Assembly (NCBI GenBank): GCA_030611045.1
Contig: JAUWQN010000009.1
Span: forward strand, 1-36,328
Source of the DNA: Methanosarcinales archaeon
Lineage (GTDB): Archaea > Halobacteriota > Syntropharchaeia > Alkanophagales > Methanospirareceae
Direction: 5' to 3'
Length of the DNA stretch: 36,328 nucleotides
The position numbers and the translations under genes were made by a program. Positions 7,247 through 16,014 of this stretch are shown here, piece after piece (positions within the stretch are counted from its first letter, which is position 1; each line of letters starts with the position of its first letter). The notes beneath the pieces are model-generated. The model saw only the letters and a program-made list of their open reading frames with translations, ran no database searches and was not told the origin of the DNA.

Positions 7247-8479
7247 ATGAACCCCTTAGGATTGCTCATTCACGGACCGGAGATATTAGACGAAGGCGAA
7301 GCGGAAGAAGCGATAGAAACGCTAAAGGAAGCCGGATTTGAGTTAGAAGCAGCTTTGGGCGGAATATCGGGTAAAACAGCAGTTATAGACGCTGATATGC
7401 AGCACGTAATAGATATAAGCAAGGATATGAAACCCTCTGAAGTGGTGGACGATTTCTTAAAGCGAGGAATAGATTTTATCGTGCTGGTGAACCATGCGAA
7501 GACCGAAGAGAGTGGTTTTATACTGGGTGAAGGCATTTTGAGGAATTTTTTAAAAAGGGGTAGAGCAAAGGAGAATCTTTCATTTGTGCAATTAGAATAC
7601 AGCAGCAAGGTTGTTATTCGATGGCTTGTGAAGCTCGGTGATGAGAACATATATGGGAAGATAACGGGCGCTCTCAGTGAGTTCAAGGAGAAAGAACCTA
7701 ACAAGCTTGAAGCACGATGCAGAAAAGACTTGGATTTGGTGTACAGGGAAATATGGGGTGTGCATCCCGGAGAGAAGATCGTTGTGGATGGCGTTATTAT
7801 CGGCATGGTCTCGGATGAAAGCAGGAATAATAGTGTTACGTTGGTCGCGAAAGAAGGCAAACTGGTTAAAGTCCTGGGTGGCACGTTGATAAAGCATAAC
7901 CTGGAGAAGCTACCCCCGCTGGACCTGGAGAAAGAGATGATAAAAACTGCCCGTGTGATCAGAAGGACGAAACCGAAAAGGGTAGAAAGAGACGTAATGT
8001 CAAAGAAAGGGAAGAAAAAGAAGATAGCTTGCTTTTTCTACACCGTTGAAACTCTTTTTCCGAAGCTTAAGGAGAAGGATGCTGATGTTGAAGTTGCGGT
8101 AACTATAGGAGACGATACGACGAGCATTGCCGGTGACATACTGAAAAGGTTTGGTATCCGCATGATCGGCATTACAGATGGCGATGCAGATGGATTGATA
8201 GCGGGTATAGAAAGCGGAACGTTAGACGAATACGCAAAATTCCTACCACCTGATTCGCTTATAATACGATTGAAGCCGGAAAGAGACGATATCATCGGGA
8301 AAAAGGTGAAAGAGGCTATTTTTAAAGGCGGTGATGAAATCGAACTGGAAGGCGAGGTTGAGGCACAGTTTGAGGATTTGCTGCATCGCATACTCAACCT
8401 TGCTAAGGACGATATTATTGGCGTATTGAATTCTTCAACTGCAAGGAGCAAAACCATGAAAAAAGCGAAAAAATTATGA
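7247..8479 (+). CDS. DUF2117 domain protein, 410 aa
   Basis: The N-terminal domain (about 1-130) starts with LLIHGPEILDEGEAEEAI and contains LGGISGKTAVIDA, the pattern I associate with DUF2117, a family found mainly in methanogens and without an assigned reaction. A middle segment (about 135-255) is followed by a basic linker (SKKGKKKKIACFF, about 250-265). The C-terminal half has GDDTTSIAGDILKRFGI and TDGDADGLI, an acidic Rossmann-like pattern. There are no membrane segments. It is divergent from pepQ and followed 36 bases later by a CBS protein. Its role is unknown. Confidence 0.75.
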   Translation: MNPLGLLIHGPEILDEGEAEEAIETLKEAGFELEAALGGISGKTAVIDADMQHVIDISKDMKPSEVVDDFLKRGIDFIVLVNHAKTEESGFILGEGILRNFLKRGRAKENLSFVQLEYSSKVVIRWLVKLGDENIYGKITGALSEFKEKEPNKLEARCRKDLDLVYREIWGVHPGEKIVVDGVIIGMVSDESRNNSVTLVAKEGKLVKVLGGTLIKHNLEKLPPLDLEKEMIKTARVIRRTKPKRVERDVMSKKGKKKKIACFFYTVETLFPKLKEKDADVEVAVTIGDDTTSIAGDILKRFGIRMIGITDGDADGLIAGIESGTLDEYAKFLPPDSLIIRLKPERDDIIGKKVKEAIFKGGDEIELEGEVEAQFEDLLHRILNLAKDDIIGVLNSSTARSKTMKKAKKL

Positions 8480-8515
8480 GTGTTTAGTTCAATATTATAA
8501 TGAAGTGAAGAAGAA

Positions 8516-8929
8516 ATGGTGACAGAAATGTTAGAGGTTGGGGATGTGATGACACCAAAGGTTATTACTGAGGATGAGGAGACACTGGTCACTAAACTAT
8601 CAAAGGATATGGAATTAGCGGGGATAGGGAGCGTCGTGATAACAAAGGTGGGCAAACCGGTAGGAATTGTTACTGACCGAGATATAGCACTAAAAATTTT
8701 CGTATCGAAGAGAAATCCGAGTGAAGTAAAAGCAAAAGAGATTATGTCGTCTCCTTTGCTCACCATCGAGCCAGACGTATCCCTGGAGAAAGCATGCGAG
8801 CTTATGGCTGATAGGGGCATAAGAAGACTGCCGGTGATTGAAGATGATAAGCTCGTAGGCATTATAAGCCTCAGAAACGTCCTGACGCGAAGTCCAGCGT
8901 GTGTACATAAATTCTATCCCGCGGAATGA
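8516..8929 (+). CDS. CBS-pair protein, 137 aa
   Basis: Two CBS motifs make up the whole protein: residues about 8-65 (DVMTPKVITEDEETLV...GIVTDRDIALK) and about 74-131 (EIMSSPLLTIEP...GIISLRNVL). Free-standing CBS pairs bind adenine nucleotides or S-adenosyl compounds and regulate partner proteins. Two close paralogues lie at 9052-9444 and 20204-21037. All three end the second motif in LTR.P..V..FY. Start options are ATG 8516 or ATG 8528. Ligand and partner are unknown. Confidence 0.85.
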   Translation: MVTEMLEVGDVMTPKVITEDEETLVTKLSKDMELAGIGSVVITKVGKPVGIVTDRDIALKIFVSKRNPSEVKAKEIMSSPLLTIEPDVSLEKACELMADRGIRRLPVIEDDKLVGIISLRNVLTRSPACVHKFYPAE

Positions 8930-9051
8930 TAACAACTGCAGAAACTGAGACTGCGCATGCAAGATAGACGTGGGTATGGAGATACGTTAGAAGCCCCTCC
9001 TTTTTATTTTTAGTTAAGATATAGTGAATAAACAAAGGTGAAGAAGCAAAA

Positions 9052-9444
9052 ATGAACGTTAAGGATATAATGAGTCGTCCGATCATCGTAGAAGATGAAG
9101 AAACATTGGTGACTAAAATCGCGGAAGATATGGAAGAGTTGGGGATAGGGAGTGTGGTGGTAACAAAAGGAGGTGCGCCCGCAGGAATAATTACTGAACG
9201 AGACATAGCACTAAAGGTTTTACTGAAGAATAAAAGAGCAAGTGAAGTAAAAGCAAGAGAGATCATGACATCTCCTCTGACCACCATCGAGCCCGAAGCA
9301 TCTGTGGAGGAAGCGTGCAAGCTCGCGGCACGGAAGCATATAAAAAGGCTGCCCGTGGTTGAAAAAGGCGTGCTCGTAGGGATCGTAAGTATTCGCGATC
9401 TATTAACAAGGAAACCGGAGTTCGTGCGGGAGTTTTACTTCTAA
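9052..9444 (+). CDS. CBS-pair protein, 130 aa
   Basis: The protein is a tandem CBS pair: first motif DIMSRPIIVEDEETLV...GIITERDIALK (about 4-62), second EIMTSPLTTIEPEASV...GIVSIRDLL (about 70-122). It is closer to the CBS half of the protein at 20204-21037 than to its neighbour at 8516-8929: both share IMSRPI, LLKNKRA or ILKNKRA, and EAS(V). A possible ribosome-binding site (AAAGGTGAAG) precedes the ATG. It is separated by 120 bases from the previous CBS gene, so the two are probably separate transcripts. Confidence 0.87.
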   Translation: MNVKDIMSRPIIVEDEETLVTKIAEDMEELGIGSVVVTKGGAPAGIITERDIALKVLLKNKRASEVKAREIMTSPLTTIEPEASVEEACKLAARKHIKRLPVVEKGVLVGIVSIRDLLTRKPEFVREFYF

Positions 9445-9450
9445 TCTAAA

Positions 9451-9810
9451 TCACATCAACCCTTCTTCCACTAACGCCCTCATAGTTCTCTCACAAGCCG
9501 TTGTAGCGTGCGATACAGTACTTCCGAGGGTTGCATGTGCCTCCTGAAAATCGCCCTTTTCTATCTTTTTTTTCACCGACTTTACTGTTTCTTCCACCCG
9601 CTCGAATTCTTGCATTCCAGTCGCGTTCAAAGCTAATGCGGTCTCTGAGGATAAAGCATCAAAGAAAGCGAACATCACTTTTTTCGCGCCCTCAAATTCA
9701 TTTCCCGTCAGCGTTTCTAATACCAGCAGCATCTTAGAGCTGATAATCAGTGCGGATTTTATCCGCTCTGCAAATTGGTAACCGATTATCTCGTTTTTCA
9801 TAATAATCAC
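9451..9810 (-). CDS. Hypothetical helical protein, 119 aa
   Basis: The protein is almost entirely predicted helix, with heptad-like leucine and alanine spacing at about 12-55 and a charged coiled-coil-like stretch EEVKSVKKKIEKG-like at about 70-90. The only Cys (TTACERTM) is near the end. There is no signal peptide or membrane span. The listed start is ATG 9810; ATG 9801 (MKNEIIGYQ) is equally possible. It is convergent with the CBS gene (7 bases between stops) and divergent from purA. I do not recognise the family. Confidence 0.6.
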   Translation of the reverse strand: MIIMKNEIIGYQFAERIKSALIISSKMLLVLETLTGNEFEGAKKVMFAFFDALSSETALALNATGMQEFERVEETVKSVKKKIEKGDFQEAHATLGSTVSHATTACERTMRALVEEGLM

Positions 9811-9867
9811 GAGTTCTATCTTACCACTTTAAAAAACTTTTTGTTGCACCATAATAAATGAGTATGC

Positions 9868-10878
9868 ATGCCATCAACAATATTAGTCGGGGGATTTTTT
9901 GGCGATGAAGGTAAAGGGAAGATTATCGCGTATCTTGCAAAGCATGACAAGCCGGATTTGGTTGCGCGAGGCGGTGTAGGACCCAATGCGGGGCATACGG
10001 TAATAGAAGAAGGGACACGATATGCATTGAGAATGGTTTCTTCGGGATTGGTGTGTGAATCTGCACGACTTCTTATCGGTGCAGGCGTATTGGTTGACCC
10101 ACGAGTGCTAAGAGGTGAAATAGAGTCTTTTGGGCTGCAGGGACGTGTAGGCGTGGACCGGCGTTGCGGCATTATAGAATTGGAGCATATAGAAGCGGAC
10201 AAGAGTGATGCGCATTTAAAGGGTAAAATAGGCTCCACGGGCACCGGATGCGGCCCTGCGAATTCAGCGCGAGTATTAAGGAAGTCAAGGCAGGCGAAGG
10301 ATGTAAAGGAGCTTGAGGAGTTCCTTTGTGACGTGCCTTTGGAAATAAATGAGGCGTTGGACCGTGGAAAGGGGGTGCTGGTAGAAGGTACGCAAGGGTT
10401 TGGCATTTCTTTGCTCTACGGGACTTATCCATTCGTTACTTCTAAAGATACGACTGCATCACAGATGGCTGCTGATGTGGGCATAGGTCCTACACGAGTA
10501 GATGAGGTCATCGTTGTATTCAAGTCATTTCCGACGAGAGTGGGCGAAGGTCCGTTTGAAACGCAGATGACGGAAGAAAGAGCGACTGCGTTGCATATTG
10601 AGGAGTACGGCACGGTTACAAGACGGAAAAGACGAATAGGGGAGTGGGACGGAAAGATGGCTGCTTACTCAGCGATGATAAATGGAGCGACGATGATAGC
10701 ATTGAGTGGTGTGGACAGGTTAGACGCGTCATGCAGAGGTGTGAAGGAGTACGAGGAGTTGAGCAAAGAGGTAAAAGAGTTTGTAGCTCAGGTTGAACGG
10801 GACACACGAGTGCCAGTGAAGTTGATCTCTACGGGACCTGAACTCTCGGAGATAGTGGATCTGCGGGAGAAAAAATAG
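9868..10878 (+). CDS. purA: Adenylosuccinate synthetase, short archaeal form
   Basis: PurA condenses IMP with aspartate using GTP to give adenylosuccinate, the first committed step to AMP. The GTP P-loop variant GDEGKGK is at residues 12-18, GPNAGHTV near 37-44 provides the catalytic His, and [22 protein letters not shown] and [11 protein letters not shown] follow as IMP-binding elements. The 336-residue length matches the archaeal form, which lacks about 90 residues of the bacterial enzyme. An in-frame TGA at 9859-9861 upstream fixes the start at ATG 9868. It is divergent from the unknown gene at 9451-9810. Confidence 0.95.
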   Translation: MPSTILVGGFFGDEGKGKIIAYLAKHDKPDLVARGGVGPNAGHTVIEEGTRYALRMVSSGLVCESARLLIGAGVLVDPRVLRGEIESFGLQGRVGVDRRCGIIELEHIEADKSDAHLKGKIGSTGTGCGPANSARVLRKSRQAKDVKELEEFLCDVPLEINEALDRGKGVLVEGTQGFGISLLYGTYPFVTSKDTTASQMAADVGIGPTRVDEVIVVFKSFPTRVGEGPFETQMTEERATALHIEEYGTVTRRKRRIGEWDGKMAAYSAMINGATMIALSGVDRLDASCRGVKEYEELSKEVKEFVAQVERDTRVPVKLISTGPELSEIVDLREKK

Positions 10879-11017
10879 AAATTGAACAAAGAGGAATTGA
10901 TGGTCATTCGCGAAAAGATGTGAATTTATCAATTTCTAAAAGCTAAATGTTCTTCTGGCTAGTTTGAACGTGCAAAGAAAAGGTGGGTGTCCCTGTGCAA
11001 AAAGCCTCAGGATTCAC

Positions 11018-11956
11018 TCACTCCCCCACATATCCTGCCAAACGCTGTGCCTGTGCACCGGCTTTTGCAAGCAATGTAGGCATCGTCTCTTTCGTATATA
11101 CCTCAGCATTTATAGAGAGATTACGTGCTTCAGAATATGCCTTCTGAAGCAGTGGCTTTATGGTCTCCGACGTTGGATACGCAATGTTAAACGCCAAAGC
11201 TACTGACTTGTCACTTGCCTCATATAATAAATCACCAATAGTATAATGAGTCGGATACTCATACTTCAGGTGTGTGGCAAGCGAAAACGCAGCTTTCGTT
11301 ACTTCCTGCACGTCCGACACGTACTTCTCGGCGTCTACATGCAGAACGTCAGGCGTAAATAGCACGCTTCCGTCGCGATCATACACGGCACACAAGTCCA
11401 GTCCTTCCTTCATCGGGTAGATTTCGAGCCGTGCCAAAATATCTGCAAGCGGATGAGAAACTTTTTCGCCTTCCTTCACTGCTACTTTCCGTTGCTTTAT
11501 CACCACCTTGCCACTCGCGATTCCCGCAGGTATGCCCAAACTCTGCAAATCGCCTACGATCGGTCCCGGCGTGAGTGAGGTCGGACCGTCCTCTATGGCA
11601 ATATCAAACGGAGCGACGGCACCCGCTTTTATCGGCGCAGGTATTTTCCCCTCTTCCAGTACGTTATACAATTCAAAAGCATCGAAATTGGTAAAGATTA
11701 ACGCCATCTGATCGTCTATAAAATCCACCATATCATTCATTCCGCTTTCATTGAACGAAATAGAAATTAAGCTATTTTTCGACACGCGCAGCAGCACTTT
11801 TCCCTGTAAATCTTTTCGTATCCGCTGTACCTGGTTAGAGCCCAATCCTCTTATCTTCGCTATACCTACTGTTGGATATGCGTCCATCTGGCTTTTTAGA
11901 GCAGCGACCTGCTCATTCTTCCATTGCTTTGCTCGTTTGACTTTCTTCTTCTTCAT
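11018..11956 (-). CDS. rpl10: Ribosomal protein uL10 (P0), short C-terminus
   Basis: uL10 is the base of the ribosomal stalk and carries the L12 dimers. The N-terminal rRNA-binding domain (about 1-110) contains KAQWKNEQVAAL-like and KSLISISF-like elements, followed by the archaeal insertion domain (SLTPGPIVGDLQSLGIPAG). Three successive helices near 235-308 (TIGDLLYEAS..., SETIKPLLQKA..., KETMPTLLAKA...) look like the L12-binding spine. The protein then stops at GYVGE, without the charged acidic hinge and tail usual in archaeal P0 (family members are about 335-350 residues; this one is 312). A GGAAGG ribosome-binding site precedes the ATG. It is last in the rpl11-rpl1-rpl10 operon; rpl12 does not follow. 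Confidence 0.93.
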   Translation of the reverse strand: MKKKKVKRAKQWKNEQVAALKSQMDAYPTVGIAKIRGLGSNQVQRIRKDLQGKVLLRVSKNSLISISFNESGMNDMVDFIDDQMALIFTNFDAFELYNVLEEGKIPAPIKAGAVAPFDIAIEDGPTSLTPGPIVGDLQSLGIPAGIASGKVVIKQRKVAVKEGEKVSHPLADILARLEIYPMKEGLDLCAVYDRDGSVLFTPDVLHVDAEKYVSDVQEVTKAAFSLATHLKYEYPTHYTIGDLLYEASDKSVALAFNIAYPTSETIKPLLQKAYSEARNLSINAEVYTKETMPTLLAKAGAQAQRLAGYVGE

Positions 11957-11969
11957 CTTTCTTCCTTCC

Positions 11970-12593
11970 TCACTCTACCTTCACGGTGGGACCCATTGTG
12001 GACTTCATGTAAATAGAACCGATATTCTGCCAGCCACGCTCTAAACGCGATTCGATCGCTTTGAGTACCGCAGCGGCATTCTCTGCTATGTCTTTCGCAT
12101 CCATGTCCCTGCGACCGATGTTCACCCAGATCGTTGTGGTCTTTGACTTCACCCGTGCGATTTCCGCTAATCGCGCCAATACCTGTGCAGGATCCACGCC
12201 CGGTGGAAGCGGTTGCGGCATCTTACCACGCGGACCTAAAATAGTACCTAAACTCTTACCTATAAGTGCCATCAGAGAGGTATCGGCAACGAAAAAATCG
12301 TACTTCTGTACCAGATCCCGGGCCTTCTTCTTATCCATCCGCTTAAGTTCTTCCGGGTCTATCACCTCGGCACCAGCCTCCTTCGATTTTAACGCTACCT
12401 CACCAGAAGCGAAAACGCCAATCTTCGGCTCCCTGATCTTTTTTGGTAAAACGACATCCACATTTATCCTGTTCTTCGGCTGTTTCAAATCTACATTCTT
12501 CAAATTTATGCAGAGGTCTACACCCTCAACAAATCCTCTCTCCTTTGAGCTTAAAACTTTCTCCACAGCCCCTACCAGCTCTTCTGCTTCCAT
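11970..12593 (-). CDS. rpl1: Ribosomal protein uL1
   Basis: uL1 binds helices 76-78 of 23S rRNA and forms the mobile L1 stalk. In methanogenic archaea it also represses its own operon by binding the mRNA. The 207-residue protein has the N-terminal segment NRINVDVVLPKKI, the second domain with FFVADTSLMALIGKSLG and the signature LGPRGKMPQPLPP, ending in TMGPTVKVE. It starts one base after the uL11 stop and ends 13 bases before uL10, so the three are co-transcribed. Confidence 0.97.
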   Translation of the reverse strand: MEAEELVGAVEKVLSSKERGFVEGVDLCINLKNVDLKQPKNRINVDVVLPKKIREPKIGVFASGEVALKSKEAGAEVIDPEELKRMDKKKARDLVQKYDFFVADTSLMALIGKSLGTILGPRGKMPQPLPPGVDPAQVLARLAEIARVKSKTTTIWVNIGRRDMDAKDIAENAAAVLKAIESRLERGWQNIGSIYMKSTMGPTVKVE

Positions 12594-12594
12594 A

Positions 12595-13065
12595 TTATTC
12601 GCCTATCACCCCATCATAAACGCCTTCGTCTATCTCTTTCTGTATCTCCTTAGGCTCCTTCCCTTCTACCTTTAAACGCATTGAAACACACGTGCCTATT
12701 AACTCTTTAACCGCTGCTTTTAACGAAGAGGCTAACATTCCTTCTCTCTTCTTCTTAGCGACTTCTTTTAGTTGCTCTATAGATATATCGCCGAGATAAT
12801 CGGTTGTAGAGTCAGTCTGTGCCTTCTCAAGCCCTATCTCTTCCTTTATCAATGCTGCGGTCGGCGGTACACCCACTGTTATGTCCACCTTCTCACCATC
12901 AATGGTTATCTTCACGGGGACTACCATTCCCGCATAAGCCTCCGTACGCTCATTTACAGAGTTCACTATCTCTTTTATATTTACCCCCAGTGGACCAAGA
13001 GCGGGCCCTAACGGTGGTCCGGGATTCGCTTTCCCTCCTTCTATCAAGACTTCAACGACGTTCAT
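12595..13065 (-). CDS. rpl11: Ribosomal protein uL11
   Basis: uL11 binds the GTPase-associated region of 23S rRNA. The 156-residue protein has the N-terminal glycine/proline loop KANPGPPLGPALGPLGVNI and a C-terminal rRNA-binding domain with DISIEQLKEVAKKK. It leads the operon. The leader of about 57 bases after the TATA box at 13144-13152 carries GAGG just before the ATG and GTATC/GATAC short inverted elements at 13111-13130, which could take part in feedback control. Confidence 0.97.
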   Translation of the reverse strand: MNVVEVLIEGGKANPGPPLGPALGPLGVNIKEIVNSVNERTEAYAGMVVPVKITIDGEKVDITVGVPPTAALIKEEIGLEKAQTDSTTDYLGDISIEQLKEVAKKKREGMLASSLKAAVKELIGTCVSMRLKVEGKEPKEIQKEIDEGVYDGVIGE

Positions 13066-13143
13066 TTTTTCCTCTTCGTGCTAAGTAAGCAAGTATCAGG
13101 TCTGACGGACGTATCCAGTTTAAGTGATACGCACATCTGAGAC

Positions 13144-13152
13144 CTTTATAAC
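13144..13152 (-). promoter_or_regulatory. TATA box of the rpl11-rpl1-rpl10 operon
   Basis: GTTATAAAG on the minus strand predicts a start near 13122 and a leader of about 57 bases before the uL11 ATG, longer than for most genes here. The same AT-rich tract lies upstream of the divergent FEN1 gene and may hold its promoter too. Confidence 0.45.
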
Positions 13153-13214
13153 TATACCTTACTTTATTTTATTTCTTTCCTCTTAAGATATTTGTACAGT
13201 ACAGAAGCATAAAA

Positions 13215-14207
13215 ATGGGTGTCAATATCGCTGAGTTGGTAGAGCCAAAAGAGACGAGTTTAGAGGCTATTTCAGGTAAAATCGTTGCGATCGATGCCTA
13301 CAACACGCTTTACCAATTCTTAAGCATCATTCGCCAGCCTGATGGAACACCATTGCAAGATTCCACGGGTAGAGTAACCTCGCATCTCTCAGGGCTGATA
13401 TACCGCACGACAAATCTGATGGAGAATGGAATAAGGCCAGTATTTGTCTTTGATGGCAAACCCTCGGAGTTGAAAGCAGAGGTTATCAAAGCCAGGTCGG
13501 AACGGAGAGCAGAGGCAAGGAGGAAATGGGAAGAAGCAAAGGTGCTGTATCCTGAAGAAGCGTTTAAGTACGCGCAAGCATCCGCACGGATTGACGCAAC
13601 GATAGTAGAAGATTCGAAGACGCTTTTAACGTACCTGGGCATCCCGTGTGTGCAGGCAAAAGCGGAAGGGGAGGCGCAGGCTGCTTATATGGTTCAGAAA
13701 GGAGATGCCGAGCTCGTTTCCTCTCAGGATTACGATTGCTTACTCTTTGGCGCGCCCATTATGGTACGAAATCTCAGCGCTACAAGAAGAAAGGCAAAGC
13801 CCGATGTCGTTTCGTTTAACGAACTCGCAGAGAAGTACAGAATAACTAGAGGGGAGCTTGTAGACATTGCAATTCTCATAGGCACTGATTTTAATCCTGG
13901 AATAAAAGGGATTGGGGTTAAGAGAGCGCTCAAACTGATAAAAAAGCATCATAGCATCGAACGATTATTAGCAGAATCTGAAATCGAGGCGATTGAGAAT
14001 TACGAACTCGTTCGAGATATCTTCCTGCACCCGGATGTGAACGAGTCGTATGAAATAGTATGGGGAACGCTGGATGAGAAGAAAGTGAAAGAATTTCTCT
14101 GTGAGGTGCATGACTTCTCAGAAGAGCGTGTGAGTAAAGTTCTGGAAAAGATCGAACCGCAAAAGACACTATGCTCGCAACAGAAGAGCATAGAGCAGTG
14201 GTTATAA
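13215..14207 (+). CDS. fen: Flap endonuclease 1 with PIP box
   Basis: FEN1 removes 5' flaps during Okazaki fragment maturation and long-patch repair. The 330-residue protein has the N domain with D27 (AIDAYN) and PVFVFDGKPSELK, the internal domain with EGEAQAAYM and SSQDYDCLLFG, and the helix-hairpin-helix region ILIGTDFNPGIKGIGVKRAL. The C-terminus is QKSIEQWL, a PCNA-interacting peptide. The acidic metal ligands of both sites are present. It is divergent from the ribosomal operon; there is no partner gene beside it. Confidence 0.96.
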   Translation: MGVNIAELVEPKETSLEAISGKIVAIDAYNTLYQFLSIIRQPDGTPLQDSTGRVTSHLSGLIYRTTNLMENGIRPVFVFDGKPSELKAEVIKARSERRAEARRKWEEAKVLYPEEAFKYAQASARIDATIVEDSKTLLTYLGIPCVQAKAEGEAQAAYMVQKGDAELVSSQDYDCLLFGAPIMVRNLSATRRKAKPDVVSFNELAEKYRITRGELVDIAILIGTDFNPGIKGIGVKRALKLIKKHHSIERLLAESEIEAIENYELVRDIFLHPDVNESYEIVWGTLDEKKVKEFLCEVHDFSEERVSKVLEKIEPQKTLCSQQKSIEQWL

Positions 14208-14308
14208 ACATCGCGACTGTGGGTTCTTCAGTATAGTTCGCTTTTCGTAAGAGGATGCCAAAATAAAACTGATTAAAGAATGCCAAAACCCTTACTTATA
14301 CACAAACT

Positions 14309-15139
14309 ATGGAACTTATAACCGCAGTCATCATTCTGGCATTGACTGGAGTAGTCGTTGGATTCGGTGAGGGTTTTCTCGGTGTTGGCGGCAGCTTCAT
14401 CATGGTTCCTGTGGTGTTCTGGCTGTTTACCGCACTGGGTGTTGCACCTGATATAGCAATTAAGCTTGCATTTGGCTCTACGCTCCTTGTCATCTTTCCA
14501 ACGGCAATCAGTGGTGCTTTGGCACATACGAAAAAAGGAGCGGTATGGTGGAAAGCAGGAATCATTCTGGGTGTTTGCGGCACGATTGGCGCGTTTATAG
14601 GCTCTACCATTACTTCATGGTTCCTTAGCGCAGAGATATTGAAACCTGTATTCGGACTCGTAGTTGGTCTCGGTGCGATACGGATGTTAACGGGAAAGCC
14701 TCCAGGAAGTGAGGACGGTTCGAAAGAGTTGCCGCTTATCTGGGCTTGCTCTGGATTCCCTATCGGCATTATTTGTGGACTGATCGGCATTGGCGGTGGA
14801 ATAATCATGGTTCCCGTGATGACGCTATGGTTGAAATTCAAGATGCATCATGCAGTTGGCACTTCGCTCGCAATGATGATCTTCACGAGCTTTGGCGGTG
14901 CACTCGGCTATCTCATACATGGACTGTCAGTGCCTGATTTACCGCCGTTTTCTGTTGGTTATGTCAATCTACTTGCCGGGGCTTGTTTGGCGGTGACAAG
15001 CATTCCTGTAGTTCGGATAAGTGCAAGAACTGCGCATAGACTACCGGAAACGCAGCTACGGTATATCTTTACCGCTTTGATGGTTTATATCGCATTGAAG
15101 ATGGTCGGAGTATTTGAATGGCTGGGCTTGCCGTTATAA
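14309..15139 (+). CDS. TauE/SafE family sulfite/organic anion permease
   Basis: This 276-residue integral membrane protein has about eight hydrophobic segments and the internal duplication typical of the family: GFLGVGGSFIMVPVV in the first half and GLIGIGGGIIMVPVM in the second. Members export or import sulfite, sulfoacetate, taurine or similar anions. The N-terminus starts directly with a membrane segment. A basic loop between the fourth and fifth segments (TGKPPGSEDGSKEL) separates the halves. No neighbouring gene points to a substrate. Confidence 0.88.
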   Translation: MELITAVIILALTGVVVGFGEGFLGVGGSFIMVPVVFWLFTALGVAPDIAIKLAFGSTLLVIFPTAISGALAHTKKGAVWWKAGIILGVCGTIGAFIGSTITSWFLSAEILKPVFGLVVGLGAIRMLTGKPPGSEDGSKELPLIWACSGFPIGIICGLIGIGGGIIMVPVMTLWLKFKMHHAVGTSLAMMIFTSFGGALGYLIHGLSVPDLPPFSVGYVNLLAGACLAVTSIPVVRISARTAHRLPETQLRYIFTALMVYIALKMVGVFEWLGLPL

Positions 15140-15187
15140 ATCAAATTTATTCAGCCAGTATAAATCCTTAAGGCTGCTTTATCTACT

Positions 15188-15505
15188 CTACAATGTAATG
15201 CCCCCATCAAGGGCTTCCCGCACGATTGTTATCCCCTGCGATAATTTCCTGAATTCTTTCGGAGTATAGCATAAAAAATCTACGGGGTACCTTAAATCCC
15301 AATAGTCGTACATCTTAGATGCCCTCTTAATGAAGTTCATACCTTTAAACCTGTCAGATACTATAATAAGGTCTATATCACTCTCCTCTGTAGCTTTACC
15401 GGCCGCCATGCTGCCGAAGAATATCATGCTCTTTACTGGGAAATCCTTGTTCACTCTATCCTTAAATTTCTCCAGCACCCTCTTTATATCTTCTCTTGAA
15501 TCCAT
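15188..15505 (-). CDS. MNT nucleotidyltransferase (HEPN/MNT pair)
   Basis: The 105-residue minimal nucleotidyltransferase has the pol-beta signature FGSMAAGKATEESDIDLIIVSD split over residues about 30-52, with the two catalytic Asp in SDIDL. In HEPN/MNT toxin-antitoxin pairs the MNT protein modifies (AMPylates) and neutralises the HEPN protein. It follows the HEPN reading frame, whose restored 3' end overlaps this start by 22 bases, the usual arrangement. Because the HEPN partner is frameshifted, this antitoxin may now lack a functional target. Confidence 0.88.
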   Translation of the reverse strand: MDSREDIKRVLEKFKDRVNKDFPVKSMIFFGSMAAGKATEESDIDLIIVSDRFKGMNFIKRASKMYDYWDLRYPVDFLCYTPKEFRKLSQGITIVREALDGGITL

Positions 15506-15850
15506 TTTAGTATCTTCTCCGCGTGATGTATAAGGTCTTCGGATACCTCTTCTACATCCTGAATCTCAATAACATCCGGGTATCTCGTATAAGTATAGGC
15601 AGGCAGGGCTTAGTTCCTTACACAACTCCACGAGATCGCCTGGCAGATTTAGTTCGGTTGCCAATAAGAAGAGATCGTGAGCCTTTTTAAGTTTCCTGAA
15701 TCTCTTTATATAGAGGGCTTTCAATGCCTTCTCTGCCGCTTGCTGGGAGAAAAATGCAGCCGCTCTGTATTTCTCGCCTCGGAAGTTGAACTTTGCGGTT
15801 TCTAAGTCTTCTGTAGCCCTATCCCTCCATCTCTGGATATCTTCTTCCAT
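15484..15850 (-). pseudogene. HEPN-domain protein, frameshifted by 4-bp duplication
   Basis: From the ATG at 15850 the frame reads WRDRATEDLETAKFNFRGE, FFSQQAAEKALKALYI and KKAHDLFLLATEL, the COG2250-type HEPN pattern. At 15597-15604 the plus strand has AGGC twice in tandem. With both copies the frame ends early at 15566 (94 residues). With one copy removed it continues as SPAYTYTRYPDVIE and on to WIQEKI with a stop at 15484-15486, giving about 121 residues. The continuation resembles normal HEPN C-termini, so the duplication is the break. No clear R-x4-6-H RNase motif is visible. A slippage event, phase switch or sequencing error could explain it. Confidence 0.82.
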
Positions 15851-16014
15851 ATTATAGAATATAGTGATATAACCTTTTTAAGTACACCTTCTAACAAACG
15901 AGAACGATTTCGTTATCTATGCGTTCATTTCGGTCATTTATTTCTCTATGCTCCAATCACCCCTCGCCGTACTGAAATAGGGCACATCCATTTGTCGTAG
16001 GTGGGGATAAATAC

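Noticed and set aside
8038-8862. Minus-strand open frame of 274 codons across the DUF2117 end and the first CBS gene
   Set aside because: It spans two recognised plus-strand genes and their gap, is Ser-rich as typical antisense translation, and has no promoter or ribosome-binding site.
9816-10406. Minus-strand open frame of 196 codons opposite purA
   Set aside because: Antisense of a conserved enzyme; Pro/Ser-rich translation without family features.
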